Source of the DNA: Halomonas sp.
GTDB taxonomy: Bacteria > Pseudomonadota > Gammaproteobacteria > Pseudomonadales > Halomonadaceae
Assembly: GCA_018401555.1 (NCBI GenBank)
Contig: JAGYKP010000100.1
Coordinates: 1-64,000, forward strand
Length of the DNA: 64,000 nucleotides
Direction of reading: 5' to 3'
The notes under the pieces: generated by a model
Told to the model about the DNA's origin: nothing
The model's database searches: none
What the model saw: the letters and a program-made list of their open reading frames with translations, nothing else
In this document: one piece after another, positions 1 through 11,580 of the stretch
How positions within the stretch are numbered: position 1 is the stretch's first letter
Layout of the letters: each line of letters opens with the position of its first letter
Position numbers and translations under genes: made by a program

Positions 1-550
1 CCAGGAGCAGCTGCGTACCGCGCTGGCGCTGGGCGCCGACCGTGCCATCCATGTCGAGACCGACGAGCGCGTCGAGTCGCTGGGCGCCGCCAAGGCGCTG
101 GCCAAGCTGGTGGAAGAGGAGCAGCCGGGCCTGGTGATCCTCGGCAAGCAGGCCATCGACACCGACAACAACCAGACCGGTCAGATGCTCGCCGCCCTGA
201 CCGGCCTGCCCCAGGGTACCTTCGCCTCCGCCGTGGATGTGGACGGAGAGAAGGTGCAGGTGACCCGTGAGATCGACGGCGGCCTGCAGACCGTCGAGCT
301 TTCCCTGCCGGCCATCGTCACCACCGACCTGCGCCTGAACGAGCCGCGCTATGCCAAGCTGCCCGACATCATGAAGGCCAAGAAGAAGCCGCTGGACGTC
401 AAGAGCCCGGCAGACCTCGGTGTCGAGGTGGCCTCGAAGGTCAAGCTGGTCAAGGTCGAGCCGCCGGCCGAGCGCCAGGGTGGCGTCAAGGTGGGCTCGG
501 TGGACGAGCTGGTCGACAAACTCAAGAACGAGGCGAAGGTGATCTCATGA
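1..550 (+). CDS. etfB: Electron transfer flavoprotein beta subunit, 3' part
   Basis: C-terminal part of EtfB; the 5' end lies outside the window and codons run from base 2. EtfB pairs with EtfA to carry electrons from acyl-CoA and other dehydrogenases to ETF-ubiquinone oxidoreductase. Visible are the [16 protein letters not shown] segment and the QGTFAS stretch, both typical of EtfB, and a lysine-rich tail ending KVIS. The stop overlaps the etfA start as ATGA, so the two are translationally coupled, the usual etfBA order. No frameshift is seen in the part present. Confidence 0.95.
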   Translation, partial: QEQLRTALALGADRAIHVETDERVESLGAAKALAKLVEEEQPGLVILGKQAIDTDNNQTGQMLAALTGLPQGTFASAVDVDGEKVQVTREIDGGLQTVELSLPAIVTTDLRLNEPRYAKLPDIMKAKKKPLDVKSPADLGVEVASKVKLVKVEPPAERQGGVKVGSVDELVDKLKNEAKVIS

Positions 551-1475
551 GCATTCTGGTTCTGGCAGAACATCACGACGGCGCCCTGGCCGGCGCCACC
601 GCCCATGTGGTGGCCGCCGCACAACAGATCGGCGGCGATATCGACGTGCTGGTGGCGGGCGAGGGCGTCTCCGCCATCGCCGAGGCCGCCGCCAAACTCG
701 ACGGCGTCAGCAAGGTCCGCGTGGCCGACAATGCCGCCTATGCCCACCTGCTGGCCGAGCCCACCGCGGCGCTGATCGCCGAGCTCGCCGGGGACTACAG
801 CCACGTGCTGGCGGTGGCCTCCACCACCGGCAAGAACGTGCTGCCCCGTGTCGCCGCGCTCAAGGACGTGGCGCAGATCTCCGAGATCATCGCCGGTCGA
901 GTCCGCGGATACCTTCAAGCGCCCGATCTACGCCGGCAACGCCATCGCCACGGTGCAGAGCGAGGACGCGCTCAAGGTGATCACCGTGCGCACCACCGGC
1001 TTCGATGCGGTGAGGCGAGGGCGGCAGTGCCGCCATCGAGGCCGTGGACTTCGTGGCCGACAACGCCCAGTCCACCTTCATCAAGGAGGAGCTGGCCCAG
1101 TCCGACCGTCCCGAGCTGGGTGCCGCCAAGGTGGTCATCTCCGGTGGCCGCGGCATGGGCAACGGCGAGAACTTCAAGCTCCTCGACGGCATCGCCGACA
1201 AGCTGGGGGCCGCCATCGGCGCCTCGCGCGCCGCGGTGGATGCCGGTTTCGTGCCCAACGACATGCAGGTGGGCCAGACCGGCAAGATCGTCGCCCCGGA
1301 TCTCTACATTGCCGTGGGCATCTCGGGTGCCATCCAGCACCTGGCCGGCATGAAGGACTCCAAGGTGATCGTGGCCATCAACAAGGACGAGGAGGCACCG
1401 ATCTTCCAGGTGGCCGACTACGGGTTAGTGGCGGATCTCTTCGAGGCGCTGCCGGAGCTCGAGAGCAAGCTGTAA
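547..1475 (+). CDS. etfA: Electron transfer flavoprotein alpha subunit (two frameshifts)
   Basis: FAD-binding partner of EtfB. The N-terminal domain starts [12 protein letters not shown]; the FAD domain is recognised by the segments [41 protein letters not shown] and [17 protein letters not shown] near the C-terminus. Two apparent +1 insertions, at about 894 and 1012, break the frame, and the conserved EtfA sequence continues directly in the next frame each time. The restored length of about 309 residues is normal for the family. Probably an assembly error, not a pseudogene. A terminator-like hairpin follows. Confidence 0.93.
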
Positions 1476-1501
1476 GGCGCTGCCTTGAGGTTTCGCAGCT
1501 G

Positions 1502-1530
1502 AAGCCGGCTCCGTGAGGGGCCGGCTTTCT
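1502..1530 (+). terminator. Rho-independent terminator after etfA
   Basis: Inverted arms AAGCCGGC and GCCGGCTT separated by a 10-nt loop, followed by TCT, begin 27 bases after the etfA stop. The T-tract is short, so strength is uncertain. Confidence 0.65.
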
Positions 1531-1628
1531 GCTATCTGTAGATCTGTCGCTGCTGTTCTGATTCCTTCGAGGCTGACCCTCGTCTGCACGGTAATCGCAG
1601 ATAGTTCTCATCGTCGGGGCTGATCTGA

Positions 1629-1715
1629 GGGCAAGCCTGTGAGGAGGCGCTGTGAACCCCTCCCTGGGCGCTACCGACGCCATCCCTGGCGTAGGACCTC
1701 CTCGTCGGCTTGCCC
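1629..1715 (+). repeat. Structured intergenic repeat, copy 1
   Basis: A 59-nt core (1643-1701), almost identical in the other two copies, is flanked by arms GGGCAAGCC (1629-1637) and GGCTTGCCC (1707-1715), which are perfectly complementary. Inside, GGAGG pairs with CCTCC, and ACGCCA-TCCC-TGGCGT forms a hairpin. In the other copies that hairpin is ATGCCA-TCCC-TGGCAT, a compensatory change. It lies between etfA and sodA. Function is unknown; it may act as a folded RNA or a REP-like DNA element. Confidence 0.85.
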
Positions 1716-1905
1716 CCAGCGCCCCTCACGCATGGTAACTGCGATAGCTCTGCCCTGGTCTGGTCTGCGCTAGACGGATTCGCGCTGGCTGGGGTAGGGT
1801 GGTCGGAGGATAAAAAGTGCGTGCGGTGCGGTTGAAATCCCTATGCGGCGACCGCATCTCATTGAGTTGCAGCACAATGAAAGCCACCAAAAGGAGATGA
1901 TCAAC

Positions 1906-2517
1906 ATGGCACATACCCTCCCTGACCTCCCGTATGCCTACGATGCGCTCGAGCCCCACATCGATGCGCTGACCATGGAGATCCACCACTCGCGTCACCA
2001 CCAGACCTACGTCAACAACCTGAACGCTGCCCTCGAGGGTACCGGCCTGGAAGACGTGCCGGTCGACGAGCTGCTGGCCGATCTGGACAAGGTGCCGGCG
2101 GAGAAGCGTCAGGCGGTGATCAACAACGGTGGCGGCCACTCCAACCACTCCATGTTCTGGCAGATGATGTCGCCCAACGGCGGCGGTCAGCCCAAGGGCA
2201 AGGTGGCCGAGGCCATCGACAGCGAACTGGGTGGCTTCGAGGCCTTCAAGGATGCCTTCACCAAGGCGGCCCTGGGGCGCTTCGGCAGCGGCTGGGCGTG
2301 GCTCAGCGTCACCCCGCAGAAGACGCTGGTGGTCGAGAACTCCCTCAACCAGGACAGCCCGATCTCCAACGGCAACACCCCGGTGCTGGGTCTGGACGTG
2401 TGGGAGCACGCCTACTACCTGAAGTTCCAGAACAAGCGCCCGGACTATATCGCCGAGTTCTTCAACGTGATCAACTGGGACGAGGTCGAGCGTCGCTACC
2501 AGGCGGCCACCGTCTGA
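1906..2517 (+). CDS. sodA: Superoxide dismutase, manganese type
   Basis: Cytosolic enzyme converting superoxide to oxygen and hydrogen peroxide. The 203 residues match the family length and resemble E. coli SodA. Metal ligands are seen as H27, H81, D164 (LDVWEHAYY) and H168. A Gln at about 149 in the LNQDSP motif together with GGH at 76-78 favours the Mn over the Fe type. The start at 1906 has AAGGAG at 1891-1896 with good spacing; an upstream in-frame ATG at 1897 abuts that site and is unlikely. Intact. A strong terminator follows. Confidence 0.95.
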   Translation: MAHTLPDLPYAYDALEPHIDALTMEIHHSRHHQTYVNNLNAALEGTGLEDVPVDELLADLDKVPAEKRQAVINNGGGHSNHSMFWQMMSPNGGGQPKGKVAEAIDSELGGFEAFKDAFTKAALGRFGSGWAWLSVTPQKTLVVENSLNQDSPISNGNTPVLGLDVWEHAYYLKFQNKRPDYIAEFFNVINWDEVERRYQAATV

Positions 2518-2546
2518 TCGACCGACCGACTTCCGGTATCACCATG

Positions 2547-2580
2547 CAGCGCCGCGACCCAAGGGTCGCGGCGCTGTTTA
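2547..2580 (+). terminator. Rho-independent terminator after sodA
   Basis: Perfect 14-bp stem, CAGCGCCGCGACCC and its complement (2547-2560 with 2563-2576), a 2-nt loop and a TTTA tail. It separates sodA from the nrd operon. Confidence 0.85.
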
Positions 2581-2582
2581 TA

Positions 2583-2620
2583 TTGCCCTTGCCCCTTGCC
2601 CCTTGCCCCTTGCCCCTTGC
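2583..2620. repeat. Heptanucleotide tandem repeat
   Basis: About five consecutive units of GCCCCTT lie between the sodA terminator and the nrd regulatory region. It is a short simple-sequence tract in which copy number could vary; no function can be assigned. Confidence 0.8.
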
Positions 2621-2651
2621 CTGTGGTCACTTGTGCCTCGGTAATCTTTAT

Positions 2652-2729
2652 ACCACTACATATGGTATTTCAAGGGTGACAAAATCTATATATGGTGTAT
2701 TCTTTACCCTGTAATCACCACATATAGTT
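2652..2729. promoter_or_regulatory. Three phased NrdR-box-like sites upstream of nrdH
   Basis: Three AT-rich imperfect palindromes resemble the NrdR box ACACWATATWTWGTGT: ACCACTACATATGGTA (2652-2667), ATCTATATATGGTGTA (2684-2699) and ATCACCACATATAGTT (2714-2729). Their starts are about 32 and 30 bases apart, close to three helical turns, the spacing known for paired NrdR sites. They directly precede nrdH, the expected target. That NrdR represses this operon when dATP/ATP is high is inferred from the family. Confidence 0.75.
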
Positions 2730-2751
2730 CTCCGCCTCAGGGAGTGTCACC

Positions 2752-2979
2752 ATGGAGATCGAGGTCTACACCCGCCCCGCCTGCCCCCAGTGCACGGCCA
2801 CCTGTCGCACTCTGGAGCGCCAGGGCATCGCCTACCGCCTGATCGACCTTGAGCATGAGCCCGGCGCACGTGAGCGCGTCGTTGCGCTTGGCTATCGCCA
2901 GTTGCCGGTGGTGGTGGCCGGCAGCGAGCACTGGTCCGGCTTCCGTCCGGATCGCCTCGGCCACCTGGCCCGGACGTGA
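2752..2979 (+). CDS. nrdH: Glutaredoxin-like protein NrdH
   Basis: Small redoxin (75 residues) that reduces the class Ib ribonucleotide reductase NrdEF. It has the CPQC redox motif at about residues 11-14 and the C-terminal WSGFRPD segment diagnostic of NrdH (typical WSGFRP) against ordinary glutaredoxins. First gene of nrdHIEF, with CAGGGAG as ribosome site. Its stop overlaps the GTG start of nrdI (GTGA). Intact. Confidence 0.95.
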   Translation: MEIEVYTRPACPQCTATCRTLERQGIAYRLIDLEHEPGARERVVALGYRQLPVVVAGSEHWSGFRPDRLGHLART

Positions 2980-3388
2980 CCGTGGCGGCCGTCTCGGCGC
3001 CACCACCGGAGCTGATCTACTTCTCGACCCGCTCCGGCAACACCCACCGCTTCGTGGAGCGCCTCGGCCTGCCGGCCCGGCGTATCCCGATCGAGCGGGA
3101 GGCACCGACGCTGGCGGTGACGCGCCCCTTTATCCTGGTGACGCCCACCTACGGCGGCGGCGAGGCGAAGGGCGCGGTGCCGGCGCCGGTGATCCGCTTC
3201 CTCAACGACGCCGCCAATCGCGCGCTGCTGGTGGGGGTGATCGCCGCCGGCAACACCAACTTCGGCGCCGCCTACGGGCTGGCCGGACGCATCATCGCCG
3301 AGAAGTGCGGCGTACCGCTGCTGTATCGATTCGAATTGCTGGGCACGGACGAGGACGTGACCCGGGTTTGCAAGGGAGTGAGAGAGTT

Positions 3389-3407
<19 letters not shown>
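2976..3407 (+). CDS. nrdI: Class Ib ribonucleotide reductase flavodoxin-like activator NrdI
   Basis: NrdI is an FMN flavodoxin-like protein that supplies oxidant for assembling the dimanganese-tyrosyl cofactor of NrdF. The segment [16 protein letters not shown] (FMN phosphate loop), TPTYGGG and the [11 protein letters not shown] stretch are the standard NrdI motifs. The start is taken as GTG 2976, overlapping nrdH; GTG 2982 is an alternative. The end overlaps the nrdE start by about 19 bases. Intact at 143 residues. Confidence 0.93.
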
Positions 3408-6548
<3,141 letters not shown>

Positions 6549-6557
6549 TCTTCGTCA

Positions 6558-6577
6558 TTGATAATTGTTATCATTTT
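6558..6577. promoter_or_regulatory. Fur box upstream of the TonB2-type operon
   Basis: The sequence ATTGATAATTGTTATCATTT contains the perfect palindrome TGATAA-TTG-TTATCA, a close match to the Fur consensus GATAATGATAATCATTATC. It sits 44 bases before the start of the first gene of an iron-uptake energy-transduction operon, the expected position for Fur repression. No separate -10/-35 was fixed. Confidence 0.85.
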
Positions 6578-6620
6578 TGCGATGATCCGGCGTCATTCGA
6601 GATCGCTCAGGGAGCCTGAC

Positions 6621-7402
6621 GTGAAGAGGACCGGACATCTGCTGATCGGGGTGGCCGCCGGCTTGATGCTGGCGGCCACCCCGCCGATGGCCCAGGAGCT
6701 GCTGGAAGCCACCGGTGAGGCCCAGCGCGCCCAGGCCAGAGCTGCAGCAAAGGATCGATGCCGCCGACGACGCCAGTCGCGAGATGTTGGCCGAGCTGCG
6801 TCGCCTGGAAGCCGCTACCCGCCGGCTCGAGGCGCGCAGCGACGTCCTGGCGCCACGGCTCGAACGCCAGGCGCAACAGCTGGATGCTCGGGAAGCGGCA
6901 CTGGATACCCTGGCCGAGACGCGTGAGACGTTGCCCGAGGTCGAACAGGCGCTGACCAGGCGCCTGGGCACATGGGTCGAAGGCGATCTGCCGTTCCTGA
7001 AAGAAGAGCGCCTGGCCCGGGCCGAGGGACCTCGAGAAGGGCATGACGGACCCCGACACTACCACCGCGGAGCGCCTGGATCATCTGCTTGCCGCCTGGC
7101 GCAGTGAGCTGGACTCACGGCCGCGAGCTCGACGCCTGGCGCGGCACTCTCGGGCAGGGCGAGCAGCGCCGCGAGTGGACTTCCTGCGCCTGGGGCGGGT
7201 GGGGCTCTACTACCTGACCGCCGACGGACGAGAGGGTGCGGTCTGGCGCAGCGATGCCAAGCGCTGGCAAGCGCTGGATGAGGCGGCCCGCGTCGAGCTG
7301 CGCCATGGCCTGCGCATCGCCCGCGACCAGCGAGCACCGGAACTGCTGACCCTGCCGGTTTCCCGCCCCATCACGCCGGCCAACGAGGGGGATGCCTCAT
7401 GA
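6621..7402 (+). CDS. DUF3450 periplasmic coiled-coil protein (frameshifted)
   Basis: First gene of the TonB2-type operon. A GTG start follows CAGGGAG. A signal peptide (about residues 1-26, cleaving near PPMAQE) is followed by a long coiled coil (LQQRIDAADDASREMLAELRR and onward) and the C-terminal VDFLRLGRVGLYYLT motif typical of DUF3450. Members of this family are regularly found just upstream of TtpC/ExbB2/ExbD2/TonB2 genes; their role is not established. Apparent insertions at about 6737, 7026 and 7114 and a further shift near 7166 break the frame. The stop overlaps the next start (ATGA). Confidence 0.82.
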
Positions 7403-8788
7403 TGACGACCGTCACATCTGCTGCCGGGCGCATGGTAGCGACAGCCCTGACCGCATTGTTGCTGGTCACGGCACTGCCCGCAGCCGCTCAGGAGGATCCC
7501 CTGACCACGCTGCGCGCCGAGCGCGAGGCCGCAGAGGCCCGGGACGCCGCCCGACTTGCCGCGCTGGTCGAGGATCGTGAGGCGCTGGAGTCTGCCTTGA
7601 ACGAGGCCCGCCAGGTGCACGCCGCGGCCGAAGCACGAGGTGCCGAGCTCGAGTCACGTCAGGCCGAGTTGCAGGCACGGGATTCGGCCCTGGATGAACG
7701 CCAGGCCGAGCAGGGGGGTGACCTGGCGGCGGTACTGGACGTGCTGGCCCGGCACAGCGGCGAGCTGCGTGACTCCCTGGGACAGAGCTGGATCACGCTG
7801 GGAGGCCCTGATCTACCGCCACGCCTGGATGATGCCGAGGTGCTGCGTCCGGAACACCTCGAGACCCTGGGCGATGCGCTGATGGCGCTGACCGCCGAGA
7901 CTGGCCGCATTCGGGCCTTAGAGGCTCCTGTTGCCGGCAGCAACGGCGAGATCCGCCCCCGCGAGGTGGTGCGCCTGGGTGACCTGGCGGCATTCAGTGG
8001 CGGCGAGCTGCTCGAGCGTGGGGCCGAGGAGGGCGTACTCTCCACGCTGGCGCGGACGCCGGCCGAGGTCAGCGAGCAGTTGAGCGCCTTTCAGGCCGGC
8101 AACGCCGAGACCGTCGTGCTGGACCCCACCGGTGGCGATGTTCTGGCGGCCTCTGGGCCAGCGCCCCAGCCTGGTGGAGCGTTTCCATCAGGGTGGTGCT
8201 GTGGGCTATGTCGTGGTGGGGCTCGGCGCATTCGGCCTGCTGGTGGCACTGGCCCAGTATGCCTATCTGCTCCGTGTCAGCCTGGCGGTAAGGCGTCAGC
8301 GTCGTGACCTGGCCGACCTGCGTCAGGACAACCCGCTGGGCCGTGTGCTGCTGCGTTTCCGGGCACTCAGCGACGAGCCGGTGCCCGAGGCGCTGGAGGC
8401 GCGGCTCGACGAGGCGGTGCTGGCCGAGATGCCACGCCTGGAGCGCGGTCAGCCGCTGGTCAAGCTGCTTGCCGCGGTCTCTCCGCTGCTCGGCCTGCTG
8501 GGCACGGTGACCGGCATGATCGTTACCTTCCAGGCGATCACCGTGTTCGGCACCGGCGATCCGCAGCTGATGGCCGGTGGTATCAGCCAGGCCCTGGTGA
8601 CCACCGTGCTGGGACTGGTTACCGCCGTGCCGCTGCTGTTTGCACATACCGCCCTGACCGGGCGCAGCCGCCAGCTGGCCGGCATTGTCGAGGGCCAGGC
8701 TAGTGCCGCCCTGGCCGAAACCCTCGAGCACCGCCAACCCTCATCCGTCGCGTCCAGGAACAAGCGCCGTGCTGATGCCCTGGCTTGA
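7399..8788 (+). CDS. TtpC-like MotA/TolQ/ExbB proton channel protein with periplasmic N-terminal extension
   Basis: Long ExbB relative (about 460 residues restored). A signal peptide (TALTALLLVTALPAAAQ) leads a coiled-coil periplasmic region, then three membrane segments typical of MotA/TolQ/ExbB: VGYVVVGLGAFGLLVALAQY, LAAVSPLLGLLGTVTGMI and LVTTVLGLVTAVPLLFA. This architecture matches TtpC of Vibrio TonB2 systems, which is needed with ExbB2/ExbD2/TonB2 for ferric siderophore uptake. One +1 shift at about 8150 falls between the periplasmic part and the first membrane segment. The stop overlaps the following exbB. Confidence 0.85.
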
Positions 8789-9306
8789 GCCGATCGCACG
8801 GCTGATCGATGCCGGTGGCGTGGTGCTGGTCGGCATCGCCGCGGTAGCGGCCCTGCTTCTTCAGCCTGGCACTCGAGCGGGTGCTGTTCTTCCGCCTCGC
8901 CTACCGGGGAGCCCGCCAGCGCCTGATCCGGCGCTGGACGGCGCGTGCTGACCACCACAGCTGGAGCGCCCTGACCCTGCGTGAGGTGTGGACCCGCCAG
9001 CTGATCGCGCGACTGCGCCGGCCGTTACCCTGGCTCAAGCTGCTGGTGGCGCTCTGTCCACTGCTCGGCCTGCTGGGTACCGTCACCGGCATGATCAGCG
9101 TCTTCGACAGCTTGGCATTGAGCGATACTCACCAAGCTCGCGCCATGGCCGATGGGGTCGCCCGGGCGACTCTGCCGACCCTGGCCGGAATGGCCGTGGC
9201 CGTGGTGGGGCTGCTGTTCACCAGCCGACTGGAACAGATCATCCGGCGCGAGGACCAGCGGCTGCATGACCGCCTGGCCCGTGCCGTGGAGGAGAGTGAT
9301 GCGTAG
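8775..9306 (+). CDS. exbB: ExbB-type proton channel protein (one frameshift)
   Basis: Second MotA/TolQ/ExbB-family protein of the operon, short form (about 176 residues). It has an N-terminal membrane segment (AGGVVLVGIAAVAALL), a cytoplasmic stretch and the conserved LVALCPLLGLLGTVTGMISVF plus LPTLAGMAVAVVGLLFTSRLE helices. A +1 insertion at about 8855 splits the first helix. GTG 8769 is an alternative in-frame start. It overlaps ttpC by 14 bases and exbD by 8. With ExbD it forms the inner-membrane motor that energises TonB. Confidence 0.87.
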
Positions 9307-9709
9307 ACGTCGCAGCGTTGCCGGCGAGCCGGGGGATGCCGGCGAGATCAACCTGACCCCGATGCTCGATGTGGTCTTCATCATGTTGATCTTCTTCATC
9401 GTCACCACCAGCTTCATCAAGGAGAGCGGGGTGGAGATCGAGCGTCCCGAGTCGAGTGCGGCCACGCCGCGCCCGGATGCCCAGCTGATGGTGGCGATCA
9501 CGCCGGAGGGAGCCGTCTGGGTGGATGGCGAACCGGTGGACGTGCACCGGGTGGGTGACGAGGTGGCCGCCCTGGTCAGCGACGATGGCGGTGTGGTGAT
9601 CCAGGCCGATCGAGAGGCCACCACGGGCCTTCTGATTGAGGTGATGGACCGCCTGCGCCAGGCGGGAGTGGAGAACGTGGCGGTGGCCGCCACGCGAGGC
9701 GCCTCATGA
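9299..9709 (+). CDS. exbD: ExbD/TolR family protein
   Basis: Intact, 136 residues. One N-terminal membrane helix follows the hallmark NLTPMLDVVFIMLIFFIVTT, in which the Asp of MLDVVF is the proton-carrying residue. The periplasmic part is a typical ExbD domain. The start ATG overlaps the end of exbB, and the stop overlaps the tonB start as ATGA, so stoichiometry may be set by translational coupling. Confidence 0.93.
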   Translation: MRRRRSVAGEPGDAGEINLTPMLDVVFIMLIFFIVTTSFIKESGVEIERPESSAATPRPDAQLMVAITPEGAVWVDGEPVDVHRVGDEVAALVSDDGGVVIQADREATTGLLIEVMDRLRQAGVENVAVAATRGAS

Positions 9710-10480
9710 CACGGGTTGTTGTCTCGGTGCTCTCCGGCCTGGGACTGGCGCTGCTGCTGTTCTGGCTGCTGGCGCTGCTGGTTACGCCTCCCGAGGCGGA
9801 GGTCGAGGTCATGGAAATGAGCATGGCGCTGACCAGTGTCGAGGCAGCCAGAGCCCGAGTCGACTCAGCCGCCCGCCGATGCCGAGCCCCCGGCGCCCGT
9901 GGAGCCGGCGCCGCCGCCTCCCTTGCCGGAGCCGGCCCCGCTGCCCCGCAGCGAGGTGATGCTGCCAGAACCCGAGCTGCCGCCGGAGAACGCCGAGCCG
10001 CCGGAACTGGATACTCGTCTGCCGGAGTTGAGCGAGGTTCAGCCCGAGCCTCGCCCGGAGACCGGCGTCGCAGCCTGCCTCTCCGCCGGACCCCGTCCCC
10101 AGGCAGGCCCGAACCCCAGGCGAGGCCCGGCACCACAGCCGAGCCAGGAATCCTCGGCGCCATCGTCCGCGCCCTCTGAACCTGCACAGGCCGAAGCGGC
10201 CAGCAATGCGCCGGTGGATGTGGGGCAGGTTGCGCCCACCAGTCGGGTGCCGCCCGAGTATCCCGCGCGGGCCCAGCGCCGCGGCCTCGAGGGGCATGTC
10301 GAGGTGGAGTTCGTGATTCGAGCCGACGGTAGCGTCGACCCCTCGAGCATCCGCGTGCTCTCCGCCCGGCCATCCAATGTCTTCGACCAGGCGGCGAAGC
10401 GAGCCGTATCACGCTGGCGCTTCGAATCCGCTGAGGGGCTGCGTCGCGCTCGCCAGCGCCTGGAATTCGAGCTGAGGTAA
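9706..10480 (+). CDS. TonB family protein (frameshifted)
   Basis: Periplasm-spanning energy transducer. It has an N-terminal membrane helix (LSGLGLALLLFWLLALLV), a proline-rich spacer (PVEPAPPPPLPEPAPLP) and a C-terminal TonB domain with PPEYPARAQRRGLEGHVEVEF and a final VSRWRF segment. A +1 insertion at about 9848 lies before the Pro-rich part, and a compensating pair may sit in 10070-10140. It partners with the ExbB/ExbD/TtpC proteins encoded upstream; TonB2 type by context. Confidence 0.88.
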
Positions 10481-10484
10481 TGCC

Positions 10485-11529
10485 ATGTCGAGAGTTCTCC
10501 TGCCTGTTGCGCTGCTGGTCACTAGCTGGTTTGGGGTCGCCACCGCGGCCTGGTCGGCGCCACCGCTACCGGCCTCGTTCATCGCCGATCTCGAAGGACT
10601 CCAGGCGCGCCTGGAGGCCGGTGACCTGGCGGCAGTGAGAGAGCGATCCGTGGCCCAGGCCGAGCGTCTGGCCGGGGGCAATGCCGCCGATCGCTGGGCT
10701 CGCGCTCTCTATCTGCAACTGGCGGCGGGGGCGGCGGCACGCGACGGGGATCTCTCCGTGGCCGCCGACTACCTCGGCCAGGCGCGTCGCGTGTGCCGGC
10801 ATCGAGCCGCATCATCGCGATCGCTGGCAGCACGACGAGGCCGGGTTGCGCCTGGCCGCGGGCGAGACCCGGGATGGCGCCGACCTGCTGGCCGAGTGGC
10901 TCGAGGGCCACTCGGGGGAAGCCAGGGATCACTGGCGTCTGGCTCGCGCCAGGGCCGAGCTCGAGCAGTGGCAGCTGGCCGCCGAGCATGTGCAGCGTGC
11001 GCGTGGCATGACAGCGCAGCTGGATGAAGGCCAGCGGGAACTGGCCGTCACGGTGCTGCGCCGCGCCGGGGACGAGGCAGAGGCTCTGACGCTCCTGGGT
11101 GGCGGGCTCGCCACGAGCCGCGATCCCGAACGCTGGCGAGTTGCCGCTGCCCTGGCGCAGCGTGCCGGCAACGCCGGTCAGGCGGCATCGATCTGGGAGG
11201 CGGGCTGGCGCGCCGGCGTGCTCGAGGGAGGCGCTGACCTGCAGCGACTGGTCAGAGTCTGCATCTGAGCCGGGGGCACGCCGGCACGGGCCGCCGAGCA
11301 TCTCGAGGCCGCCCTGGCAGAGGGGATCCTGGAGGACAGCGAGGCGAACCGGCGGCTGCTGGCCCAGGCCTGGGAGCGGGCCCGGGACCGTGAGCGAGCC
11401 CTGACCGCCTGGCAGCGGGTGGCAGAACAGAGTGGGGCCAGCGACGATTGGGCGAGGCTTGGTCAGCTCGCCCATGCCTGGAGGCGTGATCGGCTGGCCG
11501 AGCGGGCTCTGGCACAAGCCGGCCGGTAA
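10485..11529 (+). CDS. TPR-repeat periplasmic protein of the TonB2 operon (frameshifted)
   Basis: Last gene of the Fur-box operon. It has an N-terminal signal peptide (LLPVALLVTSWFGVATAAW) and then alpha-helical TPR-like repeats rich in Ala, Leu and Arg (WRLARARAELEQWQLAAEHVQRA; WRVAAALAQRAGNAGQAASIW). A TPR protein is a common last member of such loci in marine gammaproteobacteria. A +1 shift is seen at about 10795, and an in-frame TGA at 11266-11268 interrupts the reading, with TPR-like sequence continuing in the same frame to TAA 11529. A compensating insertion/deletion (ATC-T-GAG) explains the TGA well. Confidence 0.75.
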
Positions 11530-11580
11530 CCGAGCGGTGCCCGGTTATAGCCGGGATAGCGTCGCTTCGTTCCTGGAAGC

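Larger units (their letters stand above)
1476..1905. other. etfA-sodA intergenic region
   Basis: A 430-base gap holding the etfA terminator (1502-1530), one copy of the structured repeat (1629-1715) and the sodA leader. No convincing sigma-70 promoter, Fur box or SoxR-type site was found by eye in 1716-1890. Short reading frames on the minus strand here arise from the repeat and are not considered genes. Confidence 0.6.

Noticed and set aside
1378..1683. Minus-strand reading frames overlapping the repeats that encode MPGMASVAPRxGFTAPP-like peptides
   Set aside because: The same peptide appears wherever the repeat occurs and reflects conserved nucleic-acid structure; the frames differ outside the core and lack a consistent ribosome site.
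2583..2620. Possible CRISPR array at the heptad repeat
   Set aside because: Units are 7 bases with no spacers, and no cas genes are seen.
11266..11268. TGA in the TPR gene as selenocysteine recoding
   Set aside because: No downstream SECIS-like stem was recognised at the required distance, the family has no Cys or Sec there, and the window is full of indels.
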